Origin: 70-18 sp041691815 | GTDB lineage: Bacteria; Pseudomonadota; Alphaproteobacteria; Acetobacterales; Acetobacteraceae | Assembly: GCA_041691815.1 (NCBI GenBank) | Contig: JBEPTZ010000040.1 | Coordinates: 1 to 34,459 of the forward strand | Reading direction: 5' to 3' | DNA: 34,459 nucleotides | Part shown: one piece after another, positions 24,202 through 31,910 of the stretch | How the letters are laid out: each line of letters starts with the position of its first letter | How positions within the stretch are numbered: position 1 is the first letter of the stretch | The notes under the pieces: model-generated | The model's input: the letters and a program-made list of their open reading frames with translations, nothing else | Database searches by the model: none | Told to the model about the DNA's origin: nothing | Position numbers and translations under genes: made by a program

Positions 24202-25239
24202 TCAGGCCGAGGGTTCGGCGTAATCGGTCATCACCACGCCAATGACATCGCCGCGCGCCACCCGCCCCGGCCCGGCGCACATCCACAGCACCCCATCGAC
24301 GCCATAGCGCACCTCAATCGGCGCCCGGTCGACATCCTCGACGAAATGCAGCCAGCCGGCCGGATCGCCGGCGCGCACCGCCTCGCCGGCGGTATTGGTC
24401 GGCTCGAAATGCCCGGCCGCCGGCGCGAACGAGTAGCCGGCCTCGCCACGCACCATCATGTGCCTGGTCGCCGGCGAACCGTCGCGCTGCCCGGTCTCCG
24501 GCGTGCCCTCGATGATCCGCATATGCCTGAGGATATTGTCGATCCCGCGCCGCCCGATCCGCACCCCCTCGATCGCCACCCGCCCCCAGCCGCCCAACTC
24601 GGTGCCCAGCGACACGATCCCCCGCCGCTCGACGCAGGAGGTGAACGTCGCCCCCTCATCCACTCCCCAGAACACCACGTTGAACGGCGCCCCGAACGCG
24701 CTGGCCGCCGCCATGGTGCGGGCGCGCGCCTCGGGTGTCGGCAGGTAGTGCATATTGGTGGAAAACGCTGAATCGCAGGAATGCCCGGCAGTATGCAGGT
24801 CGAGCGACAGATCGGCATGCGGCAGCACGCAACCATCAAGAAAATGCGCCAGCATCTCCGAAAACGTGCCGCGCGGATTGCCGGGAAAGCAGCGGTTCAT
24901 GTCGCGGTCGTCGATCGGGCTGAGCCTGGTATTGGCCAGCACCGCCGGCACGTTGAACGCCGGGATCATGATCACCCGGCCCTGCACCTTCGCGGGGTCC
25001 AGCGTGCGCGCCAGATGCGAGATGGCGATCGGCCCCTCGTATTCGTCGCCATGCACGCCGCCGGTCAGCAGCACCGTCGGCCCGCTGCCGTTCTTGATCG
25101 AGATGATCGGGATTTCCACAATCCCCCAGCCGGCGGTGTTGCGCGACAGCGGCGCGCGCAGATAGCCCGCCTGGCGCCCGGCCTTGTCGAAATCAATCGG
25201 ATTGACCACCCGCGACTGCACGATTTCCACTTGCGCCAT
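24202..25239 (-). CDS. Succinylglutamate desuccinylase/aspartoacylase family deacylase (DoeB-like)
   Basis: A 345-residue zinc deacylase of the AstE/AspA (M14-related) family. Zinc ligands are His64 and Glu67 (GGVHGDEYEG) and His149 (SLDLHTAG). DDRDMNRCFPGN (110-121) is the substrate-binding region, and a conserved acid follows in GTELGGWG. The N-terminus (VNPIDFDKAG..., YLRAPLSRN) is very like DoeB, the N-acetyl-diaminobutyrate deacetylase of ectoine breakdown. No other ectoine genes are present, so it more likely removes an acyl group from another N-acyl amino compound. ATG 25239 has GGGAGGGG 6-7 nt upstream. It is the first gene of an operon with M81 copy 3 and the enolase-superfamily gene, under its own GntR-type promoter. 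Confidence 0.88.
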   Translation of the reverse strand: MAQVEIVQSRVVNPIDFDKAGRQAGYLRAPLSRNTAGWGIVEIPIISIKNGSGPTVLLTGGVHGDEYEGPIAISHLARTLDPAKVQGRVIMIPAFNVPAVLANTRLSPIDDRDMNRCFPGNPRGTFSEMLAHFLDGCVLPHADLSLDLHTAGHSCDSAFSTNMHYLPTPEARARTMAAASAFGAPFNVVFWGVDEGATFTSCVERRGIVSLGTELGGWGRVAIEGVRIGRRGIDNILRHMRIIEGTPETGQRDGSPATRHMMVRGEAGYSFAPAAGHFEPTNTAGEAVRAGDPAGWLHFVEDVDRAPIEVRYGVDGVLWMCAGPGRVARGDVIGVVMTDYAEPSA

Positions 25240-25255
25240 GCCGGCCCCTCCCGCT

Positions 25256-25278
25256 GGTATAATGTATGATTGTATACC
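25256..25278. promoter_or_regulatory. GntR-type operator A upstream of the deacylase gene
   Basis: The core AATGTATGATTGTATACC (25261-25278) lies inside a dyad with arms GGTATA (25256-25261) and TATACC (25273-25278). It shares the 14-mer TGTATGATTGTATA exactly with site B at 29687-29704 and aligns with site C at 29600-29617. It covers the -10 box of the leftward promoter. The probable binder is the GntR protein encoded immediately beside it (25299-26030). Confidence 0.75.
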
Positions 25279-25294
25279 ACTACCCAGGTGTCAA
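25266..25294 (-). promoter_or_regulatory. Promoter of the deacylase-M81-enolase operon
   Basis: A perfect TTGACA (25294-25289) lies 17 bp from AATCAT (25271-25266, four of six consensus bases) on the minus strand, just beyond the gntR stop codon. The -10 falls inside operator A. This makes the downstream three genes an independently started unit within the leftward gene run. Confidence 0.6.
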
Positions 25295-25298
25295 CCGG

Positions 25299-26030
25299 TC
25301 AGCCCCCGCCCTGGCGGCGCGCGGCGATGATGGCGTCGAAATCAATCCGATGGGCAAAAACGATGATGTGCTGGTGCAACTCCCGTGCTATCGCCTCCTG
25401 GTCGCCAGCGGCAAAAATGGCGATCAGGTCGTCATGCTCGCGCACGATCTCCGGCATCGGCTTGCCCAGTGTCGCCAGCCCGCCGATGATCGTCACCTGC
25501 CGGGCGAGCGACTCCCACAATGCCGACAGCACCGGGTTCGCCCCGAATTCGCACAACCGGCGATGGAATGCCGCATCGGCCAGCGCGAAGCCGTAGCGGT
25601 CGGCGCGACTGGCCATCAACTCCATCTCGTCGCGCGCCCGGCGCAGCAGGTCGAGGTTGCCGGCGCTGTTGGCCGCGGCCTCCAGCGCGCGCCGAGCGGC
25701 GAGAATCTCCAGCGTCGCCCGCACCTCCAGCACCTGCTCCAGCCGGGCGTTGGTCACCTCCATCAGCCGGATGCCCTTGTAAGGCTCGCTGGTCACCACC
25801 CCCTGGCTCTCCAGGATGCGCAGCGCCTCGCGGATCGGCACCCGGCTCATGCCGAGCCCCTTGCACAACTCGGCCTCCACAATGCGGTCGCCGGGCAGGA
25901 TCACCCCGCGCGCCGCACCGGCGATGATCGCCGCCACCGCGCGGTCCACCATGGTCTGCGGCCGCCCGGCTTCCCACCGGCTGTCGCGCCGGGCGGTCTG
26001 CGTCATGCGGCTGCTGGCCTCGCGGGTCAT
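25299..26030 (-). CDS. GntR family (FCD subfamily) regulator of the peptide-type regulon
   Basis: A 243-residue GntR protein. The winged helix is at about 25-92 (LPGDRIVEAELCKGLGMSR, VPIREALRIL, SEPYKGIRL) and the FCD domain at about 98-230. FHRRL, EHDDLI and HIIVFAHRI are the helices that usually give the metal-binding Asp and His residues. I use ATG 26030; ATG 26006 is an alternative and neither has a strong Shine-Dalgarno. It follows the DppC-type gene by 26 nt and is the last gene of the importer transcript, so it would be autoregulated through site C. It probably represses all three operators until a pathway compound binds. Confidence 0.88.
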   Translation of the reverse strand: MTREASSRMTQTARRDSRWEAGRPQTMVDRAVAAIIAGAARGVILPGDRIVEAELCKGLGMSRVPIREALRILESQGVVTSEPYKGIRLMEVTNARLEQVLEVRATLEILAARRALEAAANSAGNLDLLRRARDEMELMASRADRYGFALADAAFHRRLCEFGANPVLSALWESLARQVTIIGGLATLGKPMPEIVREHDDLIAIFAAGDQEAIARELHQHIIVFAHRIDFDAIIAARRQGGG

Positions 26031-26056
26031 CGAATGTCCACTGTGTTGGGCGCCGG

Positions 26057-26974
26057 TTATTTCGGGGTTCGCACGCGGCCCAGCCGCGGGTCGAGCGTGT
26101 CGCGCAGGCCGTCGCCGATCAGGTTCAGCCCCAGCACCGCGCAGGCGATGGCGATGCCCGGGTACAGCGTCACCCACGGCGCCTCCTGGATATAGGTGCG
26201 CCCGCCGGCGATGATATTGCCCAGCGACGGTGCCGGCGGCGGCGGCCCGACGCCGATGAAGCTGAGGATCGCCTCGGCCAGGATCGACACCGCGAACACA
26301 TAGGTCAACTGCACGATCAACGGCGACAGCGCATTCGCCAGGATATAGCGCAGCAGCACCCGCAGATGCCCGGCACCCGCGGCCAGCGCCGCCTCGACAT
26401 ACAGCATCCGCGAGGTCACGATCACGCTGGCCCGCACGATCCGCGCGGTGCGCGGCACGAAGGTGACGGTCAGCGCGATGATCACGCTGGTCTCCGATGG
26501 CCCCAGGGCGGCGGCCAGCGAGATCGCCAGCAGCACGCCGGGAAACGCCATCAGCCCGTCCATGCAACGCATGATCACGCCGTCACTCCAGCGCACATAG
26601 CCAGACAGTGCGCCGATCGCGGTGCCCAGCAGCCCCGAGGCAATTGCCGTGCCGACCCCGACCCAGAGCGACACCCTGGTGCCGAAAATGATCCGGCTCA
26701 GCACATCGCGGCCGAAATCATCGGTGCCCAGCCAATGCAGCGCCGAGGGGCCGGCGAGGAAATTGGTATAGTCGTTCTTGTCAGGATTATACGGTGCGAG
26801 GAAATCGGCGCCGACCGCCAGCACCACGATGGCGCCAAACAGCGCGAAGCCGAGCAGGAACGAGCGATGGCTGAACAGCCGCGCCCAGAACGCCCAGGCC
26901 CGCCGCCGCCGCGCCCGGCGCATCTGCCGCGCCAGTTCGCCGCGTCCGCCGCCGATGGCAAGCTCAGCGGTCAT
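26057..26974 (-). CDS. ABC transporter permease, DppC type (second importer)
   Basis: A 305-residue permease with an Arg-rich cytoplasmic N-terminus, a first TM at about 35-58, HWLGTDDFGRDVLSRIIFG, and five further TM segments. The EAA loop is VEAALAAGAGHLRVLLRYILAN, and the C-terminus has LSFIGVGPPPPAPSLGNII. I use ATG 26974, an 11-nt overlap with the DppB-type gene. It works with the binding protein at 27945 and the ATPases encoded divergently at 29745 and 30731. Confidence 0.93.
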   Translation of the reverse strand: MTAELAIGGGRGELARQMRRARRRRAWAFWARLFSHRSFLLGFALFGAIVVLAVGADFLAPYNPDKNDYTNFLAGPSALHWLGTDDFGRDVLSRIIFGTRVSLWVGVGTAIASGLLGTAIGALSGYVRWSDGVIMRCMDGLMAFPGVLLAISLAAALGPSETSVIIALTVTFVPRTARIVRASVIVTSRMLYVEAALAAGAGHLRVLLRYILANALSPLIVQLTYVFAVSILAEAILSFIGVGPPPPAPSLGNIIAGGRTYIQEAPWVTLYPGIAIACAVLGLNLIGDGLRDTLDPRLGRVRTPK

Positions 26975-27911
26975 CGCGCACCCGCGGGTCCAGCCAGCCA
27001 TAGATGATGTCGACGCCGATATTGACGAACACGAAAGTCGCCGCGGTGATCAGCAGCCCGCCCTGGATGATCGGAAAATCCCGCCGCTGGATCGCCCCGA
27101 TGATCAGCCGCCCGACGCCGGGCAGCGAGAACACCTGCTCCACCACCACCGCACCGCCCAACAGCACCCCGGTCAGGATGCCGACCACGGTCACGATCGG
27201 GATCAGCGCGTTCAGCAGCGCATGGCGAAAGATCACCACCCAGGACTGCATCCCCTTGGCCCGCGCGGTGCGGATATAGTCCTGCCCCAGCACGTCGAGC
27301 ATCGAGGAGCGGGTCATCCGCGCCACCACCCCCATCTGGGTGAACGCCAAGGTCAGCGCCGGCAGCGTCATCGAACGCAGCCAGCCGAGCGGGCTGACGT
27401 CAATCGGCACGAAGCCGCCGGTCGGCAACCATTCAAGCTGCACCCCGAAGAACACGATCAGCACCAGCCCGAACCAGAAATCCGGGATCGACAGCCCGAG
27501 CAGCGCCACCGAGGTGGCCAGCTGGTCCACCCAGCTGTTATGCCGCACCGCCGCCAGCACCCCGAGCAGCACCCCCATCACCACCGACAGCAGCAGCCCA
27601 AGCGCCACCAGCGACAACGTCACCGGCAGCCGCTCCAGCACCGCCGCGGCGACCGAGCGGTTCAGCAGGTAGGACTGCCCGAGATCGCCATGCGCGAGCC
27701 TGCCATACCAGATCACCGCCCGCCCCAGCAGCGGCTGATCCAGCCCAAGATCGTGGCGCAACCGGACGATCTGCGCCGGCGTCGCGTCCGGCCCGGCAAT
27801 CTCCGCCGTCACGTCGCCGGGCACGATCCAGATCAGCAGGAAGCTGACCACCGACACCACGAACAGCACCGGGATGGCGCTGGCCAGCCGGCGCAGCAGG
27901 AACAGCCACAT
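26964..27911 (-). CDS. ABC transporter permease, DppB type (second importer)
   Basis: A 315-residue DppB-type permease. The N-terminus is FLLRRLASAIPVLFVVSVVSF; the periplasmic loop has RHDLGLDQPLLGRAVIWY and GDLGQSYLLNRSV. The EAA loop is YIRTARAKGMQSWVVIFRHALLN, and FSLPGVGRLIIGAI precedes the last TM. It lies 33 nt after the binding protein gene and overlaps the DppC gene by 11 nt. Here the order B then C is the usual one, unlike the first importer. Confidence 0.94.
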   Translation of the reverse strand: MWLFLLRRLASAIPVLFVVSVVSFLLIWIVPGDVTAEIAGPDATPAQIVRLRHDLGLDQPLLGRAVIWYGRLAHGDLGQSYLLNRSVAAAVLERLPVTLSLVALGLLLSVVMGVLLGVLAAVRHNSWVDQLATSVALLGLSIPDFWFGLVLIVFFGVQLEWLPTGGFVPIDVSPLGWLRSMTLPALTLAFTQMGVVARMTRSSMLDVLGQDYIRTARAKGMQSWVVIFRHALLNALIPIVTVVGILTGVLLGGAVVVEQVFSLPGVGRLIIGAIQRRDFPIIQGGLLITAATFVFVNIGVDIIYGWLDPRVRDDR

Positions 27912-27944
27912 GGCTCAGCCGCCGCTCGCTGCCGCCCGTTCGCC

Positions 27945-29510
27945 TCAGGCCTTGTATTTCACATCGTACAGCCGCGGGAAGCGGAACGACTTGAAGCCTT
28001 CCACATTGGCCCGGGTCGCCTGGATCAGCCCGGTATTGCCGAGCTTGACGATGCCGAAGAACGAATAGAGCCGCTTCTGGAACGCATCGAAGGTGGCCTT
28101 GCGCGCCGCCACCGTCTTGCCGGTGATCAACTGCTGATAGAGTTTGTCGATCTCCGGATCGTTCTTGACGAAATGCGGCTGCTTGCCGGTCAGCGTGGCG
28201 GCCAGCGCCACCGGCCCGACATAGGGCTCGATGCCCATCATCAGCGTCCAGCCGTTCCACCCGGTCGGCTCCAGCCGCAGCTTCAGCGCGGTCGGCCAGT
28301 CCACCTGGTTGATCACCGCATTGATGCCGACCGCCTTCAGGTTGGCGGCGATCACCACCGCCGATTTGTTGTGCTCGGGGTAGGCGGAGTCGGTCAGGAT
28401 GGTGTATTTCTCGCCCTTGTAGCCGGCCTCCTGCAGCAGCTTCTTCGCCCGCTTCACGTCATGCTGGTTGTAGAAGCTCTTGCCGATATCGCCGCCGTAA
28501 TACGGCGTGCCCTTGTACTGCCAGTCGGGGTCGAGCTGGTAGAACCCGGTGGTCGCCAGCGCCATGATCTCTTCCATGTTCAGCGCCACCTGCACCGCCT
28601 CGCGGAATTTCACGTTGTCGGTCGGCGCCTCGTTCATGTTCATGATCAGCGTCAGCATCGCCCATTGCGGATTCTTGTAGATCTTGACCGCCTTGTTGTG
28701 CTCCAGCCGCTTGCTGGCGGGCACCGCGACGATCTCCACCCCTTGTACCTCGCCGGTCTCCAGCGCCGCCACCTGGGCGCCCATCTCCGGCATCACCCGG
28801 AAGGTCACGCTGTCCAGATACGCGGTCTTGCGGCCGCCGAACCCGTCCATCACCTTCATCCGGGTGTCTTGCGAATATTCCGCGAACCGCGCCAGCTTCA
28901 CATGGCTGTCCGGCACATATTCCACGTATTTATACGGCCCGGTGCCGATCAACGAGGTCTTGCCGACCGGCGCCGCCCCGTCCGCCTCGGGGATGATCAC
29001 CGCCGGCGCCCGTGGCGAGCAGAACGATTCCAGGAAGGTCGGCGTGTCGCTCGTCATGGTCAGCGTCACCTCGTGGTCGCCGGTGACCTCGATCGTCTTC
29101 ACCGGCTCCAGCAGATTGCCGGTGGCGCCCACCTTGCGATAGCGCTCCAGCGACGCCTTCACGTCCTTCGCCGTCATTTCCTGCATGTTATGGAACTTCA
29201 CGCCCTTGCGCAGCGCGAACCGATAGCTCAGCCCGTCCGCCGAGATCGTCACCCCCTCGGCCAGAATCGGGATCGGCTTCTGGTGCTCGTCGAACCCGTA
29301 CAGCGTCTCATACATGTTCATGTTGATGTTGCGCGAGGCCTGCGACGAGGTCGACATCGCATCCAGGCTCGGCGGGTTGGACGCCTGCACGAAGATGAAC
29401 TCGCTCGGCTTGCCCGCCGCCGCCGCACTCTTCGGGCCCGCGACCACCAGTGCCGCCGCCGCGGTGCCGGCCATCAATCCGCGCCGTGATATCGTCGTAT
29501 GCTCGCTCAT
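27945..29510 (-). CDS. ABC transporter substrate-binding protein, family 5 (second importer)
   Basis: A 521-residue SBP_bac_5 protein. A Tat-like signal (ISRRGLMAG, hydrophobic run, SAAAA) gives likely cleavage near residue 32. Family features are NPPSLDAM, MYETLYGFDEHQKPIPILAEG, FALRKGVKFHN and SLIGTGPYKYVEYVPD. ATG 29510 is preceded by AAGGGAGA. It heads the leftward run and has a strong promoter with operator C. It is clearly different from the binding protein at 6050, so the two importers probably take different ligands. A peptide-like or opine-like solute is expected. Confidence 0.93.
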   Translation of the reverse strand: MSEHTTISRRGLMAGTAAAALVVAGPKSAAAAGKPSEFIFVQASNPPSLDAMSTSSQASRNINMNMYETLYGFDEHQKPIPILAEGVTISADGLSYRFALRKGVKFHNMQEMTAKDVKASLERYRKVGATGNLLEPVKTIEVTGDHEVTLTMTSDTPTFLESFCSPRAPAVIIPEADGAAPVGKTSLIGTGPYKYVEYVPDSHVKLARFAEYSQDTRMKVMDGFGGRKTAYLDSVTFRVMPEMGAQVAALETGEVQGVEIVAVPASKRLEHNKAVKIYKNPQWAMLTLIMNMNEAPTDNVKFREAVQVALNMEEIMALATTGFYQLDPDWQYKGTPYYGGDIGKSFYNQHDVKRAKKLLQEAGYKGEKYTILTDSAYPEHNKSAVVIAANLKAVGINAVINQVDWPTALKLRLEPTGWNGWTLMMGIEPYVGPVALAATLTGKQPHFVKNDPEIDKLYQQLITGKTVAARKATFDAFQKRLYSFFGIVKLGNTGLIQATRANVEGFKSFRFPRLYDVKYKA

Positions 29511-29599
29511 ATCCGGTCTCCCTTCTGCGTTCCTGTTCGCGGGGTGCCCGGAGGTCGCGTGGCCCGGAGCCGCCGCTTTCGACGCGTTTATGTGGTGAT

Positions 29600-29618
29600 A
29601 TCGTCTAATAGTATACGA
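29600..29618. promoter_or_regulatory. GntR-type operator C upstream of the second binding-protein gene
   Basis: ATCGTCTAATAGTATACG (29600-29617) aligns with sites A and B. The 18 bp at 29601-29618 are an imperfect palindrome (TCGT...ACGA, 14 of 18 positions symmetric). It covers the -10 box of the leftward promoter and its likely transcription start, a classic repressor arrangement. Confidence 0.7.
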
Positions 29619-29639
29619 TGAGCTTTTTCCGCCGGTCAA
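29610..29639 (-). promoter_or_regulatory. Strong sigma70-type promoter of the second importer operon
   Basis: On the minus strand TTGACC (29639-29634) and TATACT (29615-29610) each match consensus at five of six bases, 18 bp apart. It drives the binding protein, two permeases and the GntR gene. It leaves a leader of about 90 nt before the ATG at 29510, in which I see no riboswitch-like structure. Confidence 0.75.
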
Positions 29640-29686
29640 GCAATCGCCGCCGCCGCGAACGCCGCTTGCGGCACCTGCTTGCACAC

Positions 29687-29704
29687 ATTGTATGATTGTA
29701 TATT
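29687..29704. promoter_or_regulatory. GntR-type operator B upstream of the divergent ATPase genes
   Basis: ATTGTATGATTGTATATT shares TGTATGATTGTATA with site A, about 4.4 kb away. It includes two -10-like hexamers for the rightward direction, TATGAT (29691-29696) and TATATT (29699-29704). The matching -35 is not clear: TTGCGG at 29666-29671 is 19 bp from the first hexamer. It probably controls the two ATPase genes. Confidence 0.7.
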
Positions 29705-29729
29705 CTACACCCCAACAACCACCCGCCGC

Positions 29730-29747
29730 GGGGAGGCGGCACACTTG
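29730..29747 (+). promoter_or_regulatory. Shine-Dalgarno deciding a TTG start
   Basis: GGGGAGG (29730-29736) stands 8 nt before TTG (29745-29747). The in-frame ATG further upstream (29679) is ahead of operator B and probably ahead of the transcription start, so it cannot be the real start. Confidence 0.65.
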
Positions 29748-30734
29748 CACCCGCCCCAGTCCGACACCCCGCCGAACCTGCTCGACGTCGCCAATCTGCG
29801 CATCAACTTCGGCGCGATGACGGTGGTCGACGGCGTCTCGCTCAGCCTGTCCGCCGGCGAAGTCCTCGGCCTGGTCGGCGAATCCGGCAGCGGCAAAAGC
29901 ATGACCGCGCTCGCCCTGATGCGCCTGCTCCCGCCTGGCGGCAGCCTCACCGCCGACCGTCTGGCCCTGCACGGCGAAGACCTGCTGACCGCCACCCCGC
30001 ACCGCCTCGAAGCCCTGCGCGGCCGCCAGATGGGCATGATCTTCCAGGAACCGATGACCGCGCTCAACCCGGTGCTGAGCATCGGCAGCCAGATCGGCGA
30101 AACCGCCCGCCGCCACCTCAAAATCACCCGCCGCGAAGCCCGCGCCCGCAGCATCGAGGCCCTCCGCCGCGTCGGCATCCCCGCCCCGGAACACCGCATC
30201 GACGATTTCCCCCACCAACTCTCCGGCGGTATGCGCCAGCGGGTGATGATCGCCATGGCGCTGGTCTGCGAACCCCGCCTGCTGATCGCCGACGAGCCCA
30301 CCACCGCCCTCGATGTCACCATCCAGGCGCAGATCCTCGAACTCCTGCAGGGCCTGCAGGCCGAATACCACATGGGCATAATCCTGATCTCGCACGACCT
30401 CGGCGTGATCTCGTCCTTTGCCGACCGCGTGGCGATCATGTATTGCGGCCAGGTGGTCGAGGAAGCCCTGGCCGACCGCATCTTCCACCAGCCGATGCAC
30501 CCCTACACCGAGGGCCTGCTCGCCAGCATCCCGGCCACCGACCACGACGTCGAACGCCTCATCGCCATCGAAGGCACCGTGCCGCCGCCCTGGGCCATCC
30601 CACCCGGCTGCCGCTTCGCCCCCCGCTGCGGCTACGCGCGGGACATCTGCACCACCACCCAGCCGCCGATGGTGCAACTCGGCCCCGGCAGCCGCGCCGC
30701 CTGCTGGCGCAACACCGGCTACGCCCCGCCATGA
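29745..30734 (+). CDS. ABC transporter ATP-binding protein, DppD type (second importer)
   Basis: A 329-residue ATPase, TTG start. It has Walker A GESGSGKS (45-52), Q-loop in MIFQEPMTALNP, signature LSGGMRQR, Walker B LLIADEPTTALD and switch His in SHDLG. The C-terminal oligopeptide-transporter region has HPYTEGLL and the cysteine cluster CRFAPRCGYARDIC. It is transcribed away from the permease and binding-protein genes but shares their operator type. It overlaps the next ATPase gene by 4 nt (ATGA). Confidence 0.92.
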   Translation: MHPPQSDTPPNLLDVANLRINFGAMTVVDGVSLSLSAGEVLGLVGESGSGKSMTALALMRLLPPGGSLTADRLALHGEDLLTATPHRLEALRGRQMGMIFQEPMTALNPVLSIGSQIGETARRHLKITRREARARSIEALRRVGIPAPEHRIDDFPHQLSGGMRQRVMIAMALVCEPRLLIADEPTTALDVTIQAQILELLQGLQAEYHMGIILISHDLGVISSFADRVAIMYCGQVVEEALADRIFHQPMHPYTEGLLASIPATDHDVERLIAIEGTVPPPWAIPPGCRFAPRCGYARDICTTTQPPMVQLGPGSRAACWRNTGYAPP

Positions 30735-31729
30735 CGCCGCCGCTGCTGCGCGTGCGCGACCTGCACCGCGAGTTCGCCACCGCCCGTCGCGGCCTCGGCG
30801 CCCGCCGCGGCGCCGTGCGTGCGGTGGACGGCATCTCGTTCGACATCCAGCCCGGCGAAACCCTCGGCCTGGTCGGCGAAAGCGGCTGCGGCAAATCCAC
30901 CACCGGCCGCCTGGTGCTGCGCATCCTGGAGCCCACCGCCGGCAGCGTCGAATTCGACGGCCACGACCTGCGCAGCCTCAGCCCCCGCGCCCTGCGCGCC
31001 ATCCGCCGCGACATGCAGATCGTCTTCCAGGACCCGCAAAGTGCGCTCAACCCGCGCATGACGGTCGGCGAACAGATCACCGAACCGCTGCTCATCCACC
31101 ACATCGGCGACGCCCTCAGCCGCGAGCAGCGCTTGCGCGACCTGCTCGCCCTGGTCGGCCTCGCCGAGCACCACGCCAGCCGCTTCCCGCATGAATTCTC
31201 CGGCGGCCAGAAGCAGCGCGTCTGCATCGCCCGCGCGCTCGCCCTCAACCCCCGCTTCATCGTCTGCGACGAGGCCGCCTCGGCACTCGACGTCTCCATC
31301 CAGGCGCAGATCCTCAACCTGCTGCAAGACCTCAAGCGCCAACTCGGCCTCACCTACCTGTTCATCAGCCACGACCTCGGCGTCATCCGCCACATCTCCG
31401 AACGTGTCGCGGTGATGTATCTCGGCCAGATCGTCGAGATCGGCCCCAAGGCGGCAATCTTCGACGCCCCGCTGCACCCCTACACCATGGCGCTCCTGGC
31501 CTCGGTCCCCTCCAGCCGCGACGGCAAGCAGCACTTCGCCACCATCCGCGGCGACGTGCCCAACCCTGCCGACCCGCCCCCCGGCTGCCGCTTCCACACC
31601 CGCTGCCCGCACGCGCAAGCCATCTGCCGCACCACCCAGCCGCCGCTGCGCAGCCTAGGCCCCGCCCACGACGTCGCCTGCCATTTCGCCGAGGACATCG
31701 CCTCATGCCGACCCGCGGGTGACCCATGA
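30731..31729 (+). CDS. ABC transporter ATP-binding protein, DppF type (second importer)
   Basis: A 332-residue ATPase. Walker A is GESGCGKS (about 50-57), signature FSGGQKQR, and Walker B reads FIVCDEAASALD (Ala in place of the usual Pro after DE; such CDEA forms occur in DppF/OppF proteins). Switch His is in SHDLG. The C-terminal part has HPYTMALL and GCRFHTRCPHAQAIC. The last seven codons and stop fall inside the left arm and loop of a large hairpin (31704-31756). It partners the DppD-type protein to drive the second importer. Confidence 0.93.
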   Translation: MTPPLLRVRDLHREFATARRGLGARRGAVRAVDGISFDIQPGETLGLVGESGCGKSTTGRLVLRILEPTAGSVEFDGHDLRSLSPRALRAIRRDMQIVFQDPQSALNPRMTVGEQITEPLLIHHIGDALSREQRLRDLLALVGLAEHHASRFPHEFSGGQKQRVCIARALALNPRFIVCDEAASALDVSIQAQILNLLQDLKRQLGLTYLFISHDLGVIRHISERVAVMYLGQIVEIGPKAAIFDAPLHPYTMALLASVPSSRDGKQHFATIRGDVPNPADPPPGCRFHTRCPHAQAICRTTQPPLRSLGPAHDVACHFAEDIASCRPAGDP

Positions 31730-31756
31730 AGGCTGGGTCACCCGCGGATCGGCATG
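31704..31756. terminator. Large hairpin 1 overlapping the end of the dppF-type gene
   Basis: The left arm (31704-31726) and right arm (31734-31756) form a 23-bp stem with one mismatch and a 7-nt loop, TGAAGGC, which holds the stop codon. There is no T-run. It may stop transcription or protect the 3' end, or be a mobile palindromic repeat that has inserted at the gene end. Confidence 0.6.
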
Positions 31757-31797
31757 AGTCTTGGTTTGGCGCGCCGCCGCCCGCCAACCCGGCGCGC

Positions 31798-31850
31798 GAT
31801 ACCAACCAGCCGAAAGGCCGGAAGAGTCGGCCTTTCGGCTGGTTGGTATC
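31798..31850. terminator. Large hairpin 2, perfect 23-bp stem
   Basis: Arms at 31798-31820 and 31828-31850 are perfect reverse complements (GATACCAACC... / ...GGTTGGTATC) around a 7-nt loop, GAAGAGT. It has the same stem and loop length as hairpin 1, but a different sequence. The stretch between the two hairpins (31757-31797) is GC-rich with GGCGCGCC, and I see no gene in it. Confidence 0.6.
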
Positions 31851-31861
31851 AGGCACGACAA

Positions 31862-31884
31862 AGGCCGGAGCACCGCCCCGGCCT
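31862..31884 (-). terminator. Probable terminator of the membrane-protein gene
   Basis: AGGCCGG (31862-31868) and CCGGCCT (31878-31884) give a 7-bp GC stem with a 9-nt loop. Read on the minus strand it is followed by TTTGT, a weak T-run, 27 nt after the stop codon of the gene ending at 31911. Confidence 0.5.
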
Positions 31885-31910
31885 CTGCCCATCCAGCCTG
31901 TGGTCAGGGA

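Noticed and set aside
25258..25263. A perfect TATAAT on the plus strand
   Set aside because: No -35 lies at a suitable distance, and it would transcribe antisense into gntR. It is part of the operator dyad.
26778..29489. A 903-codon open frame on the plus strand
   Set aside because: It is antisense to two ABC genes with clear family motifs. Its translation is rich in His, Arg and Gln without domains, as expected from high-GC codon shadows.
29679..29744. ATG start at 29679 for the DppD-type ATPase
   Set aside because: It lies ahead of operator B and has no Shine-Dalgarno; the TTG at 29745 has GGGGAGG at good spacing.
31257..31292. CDEAASALD in Walker B of the second DppF-type ATPase as a defect
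   Set aside because: The catalytic Asp-Glu pair is intact, and this Pro-to-Ala form is seen in normal DppF/OppF proteins.
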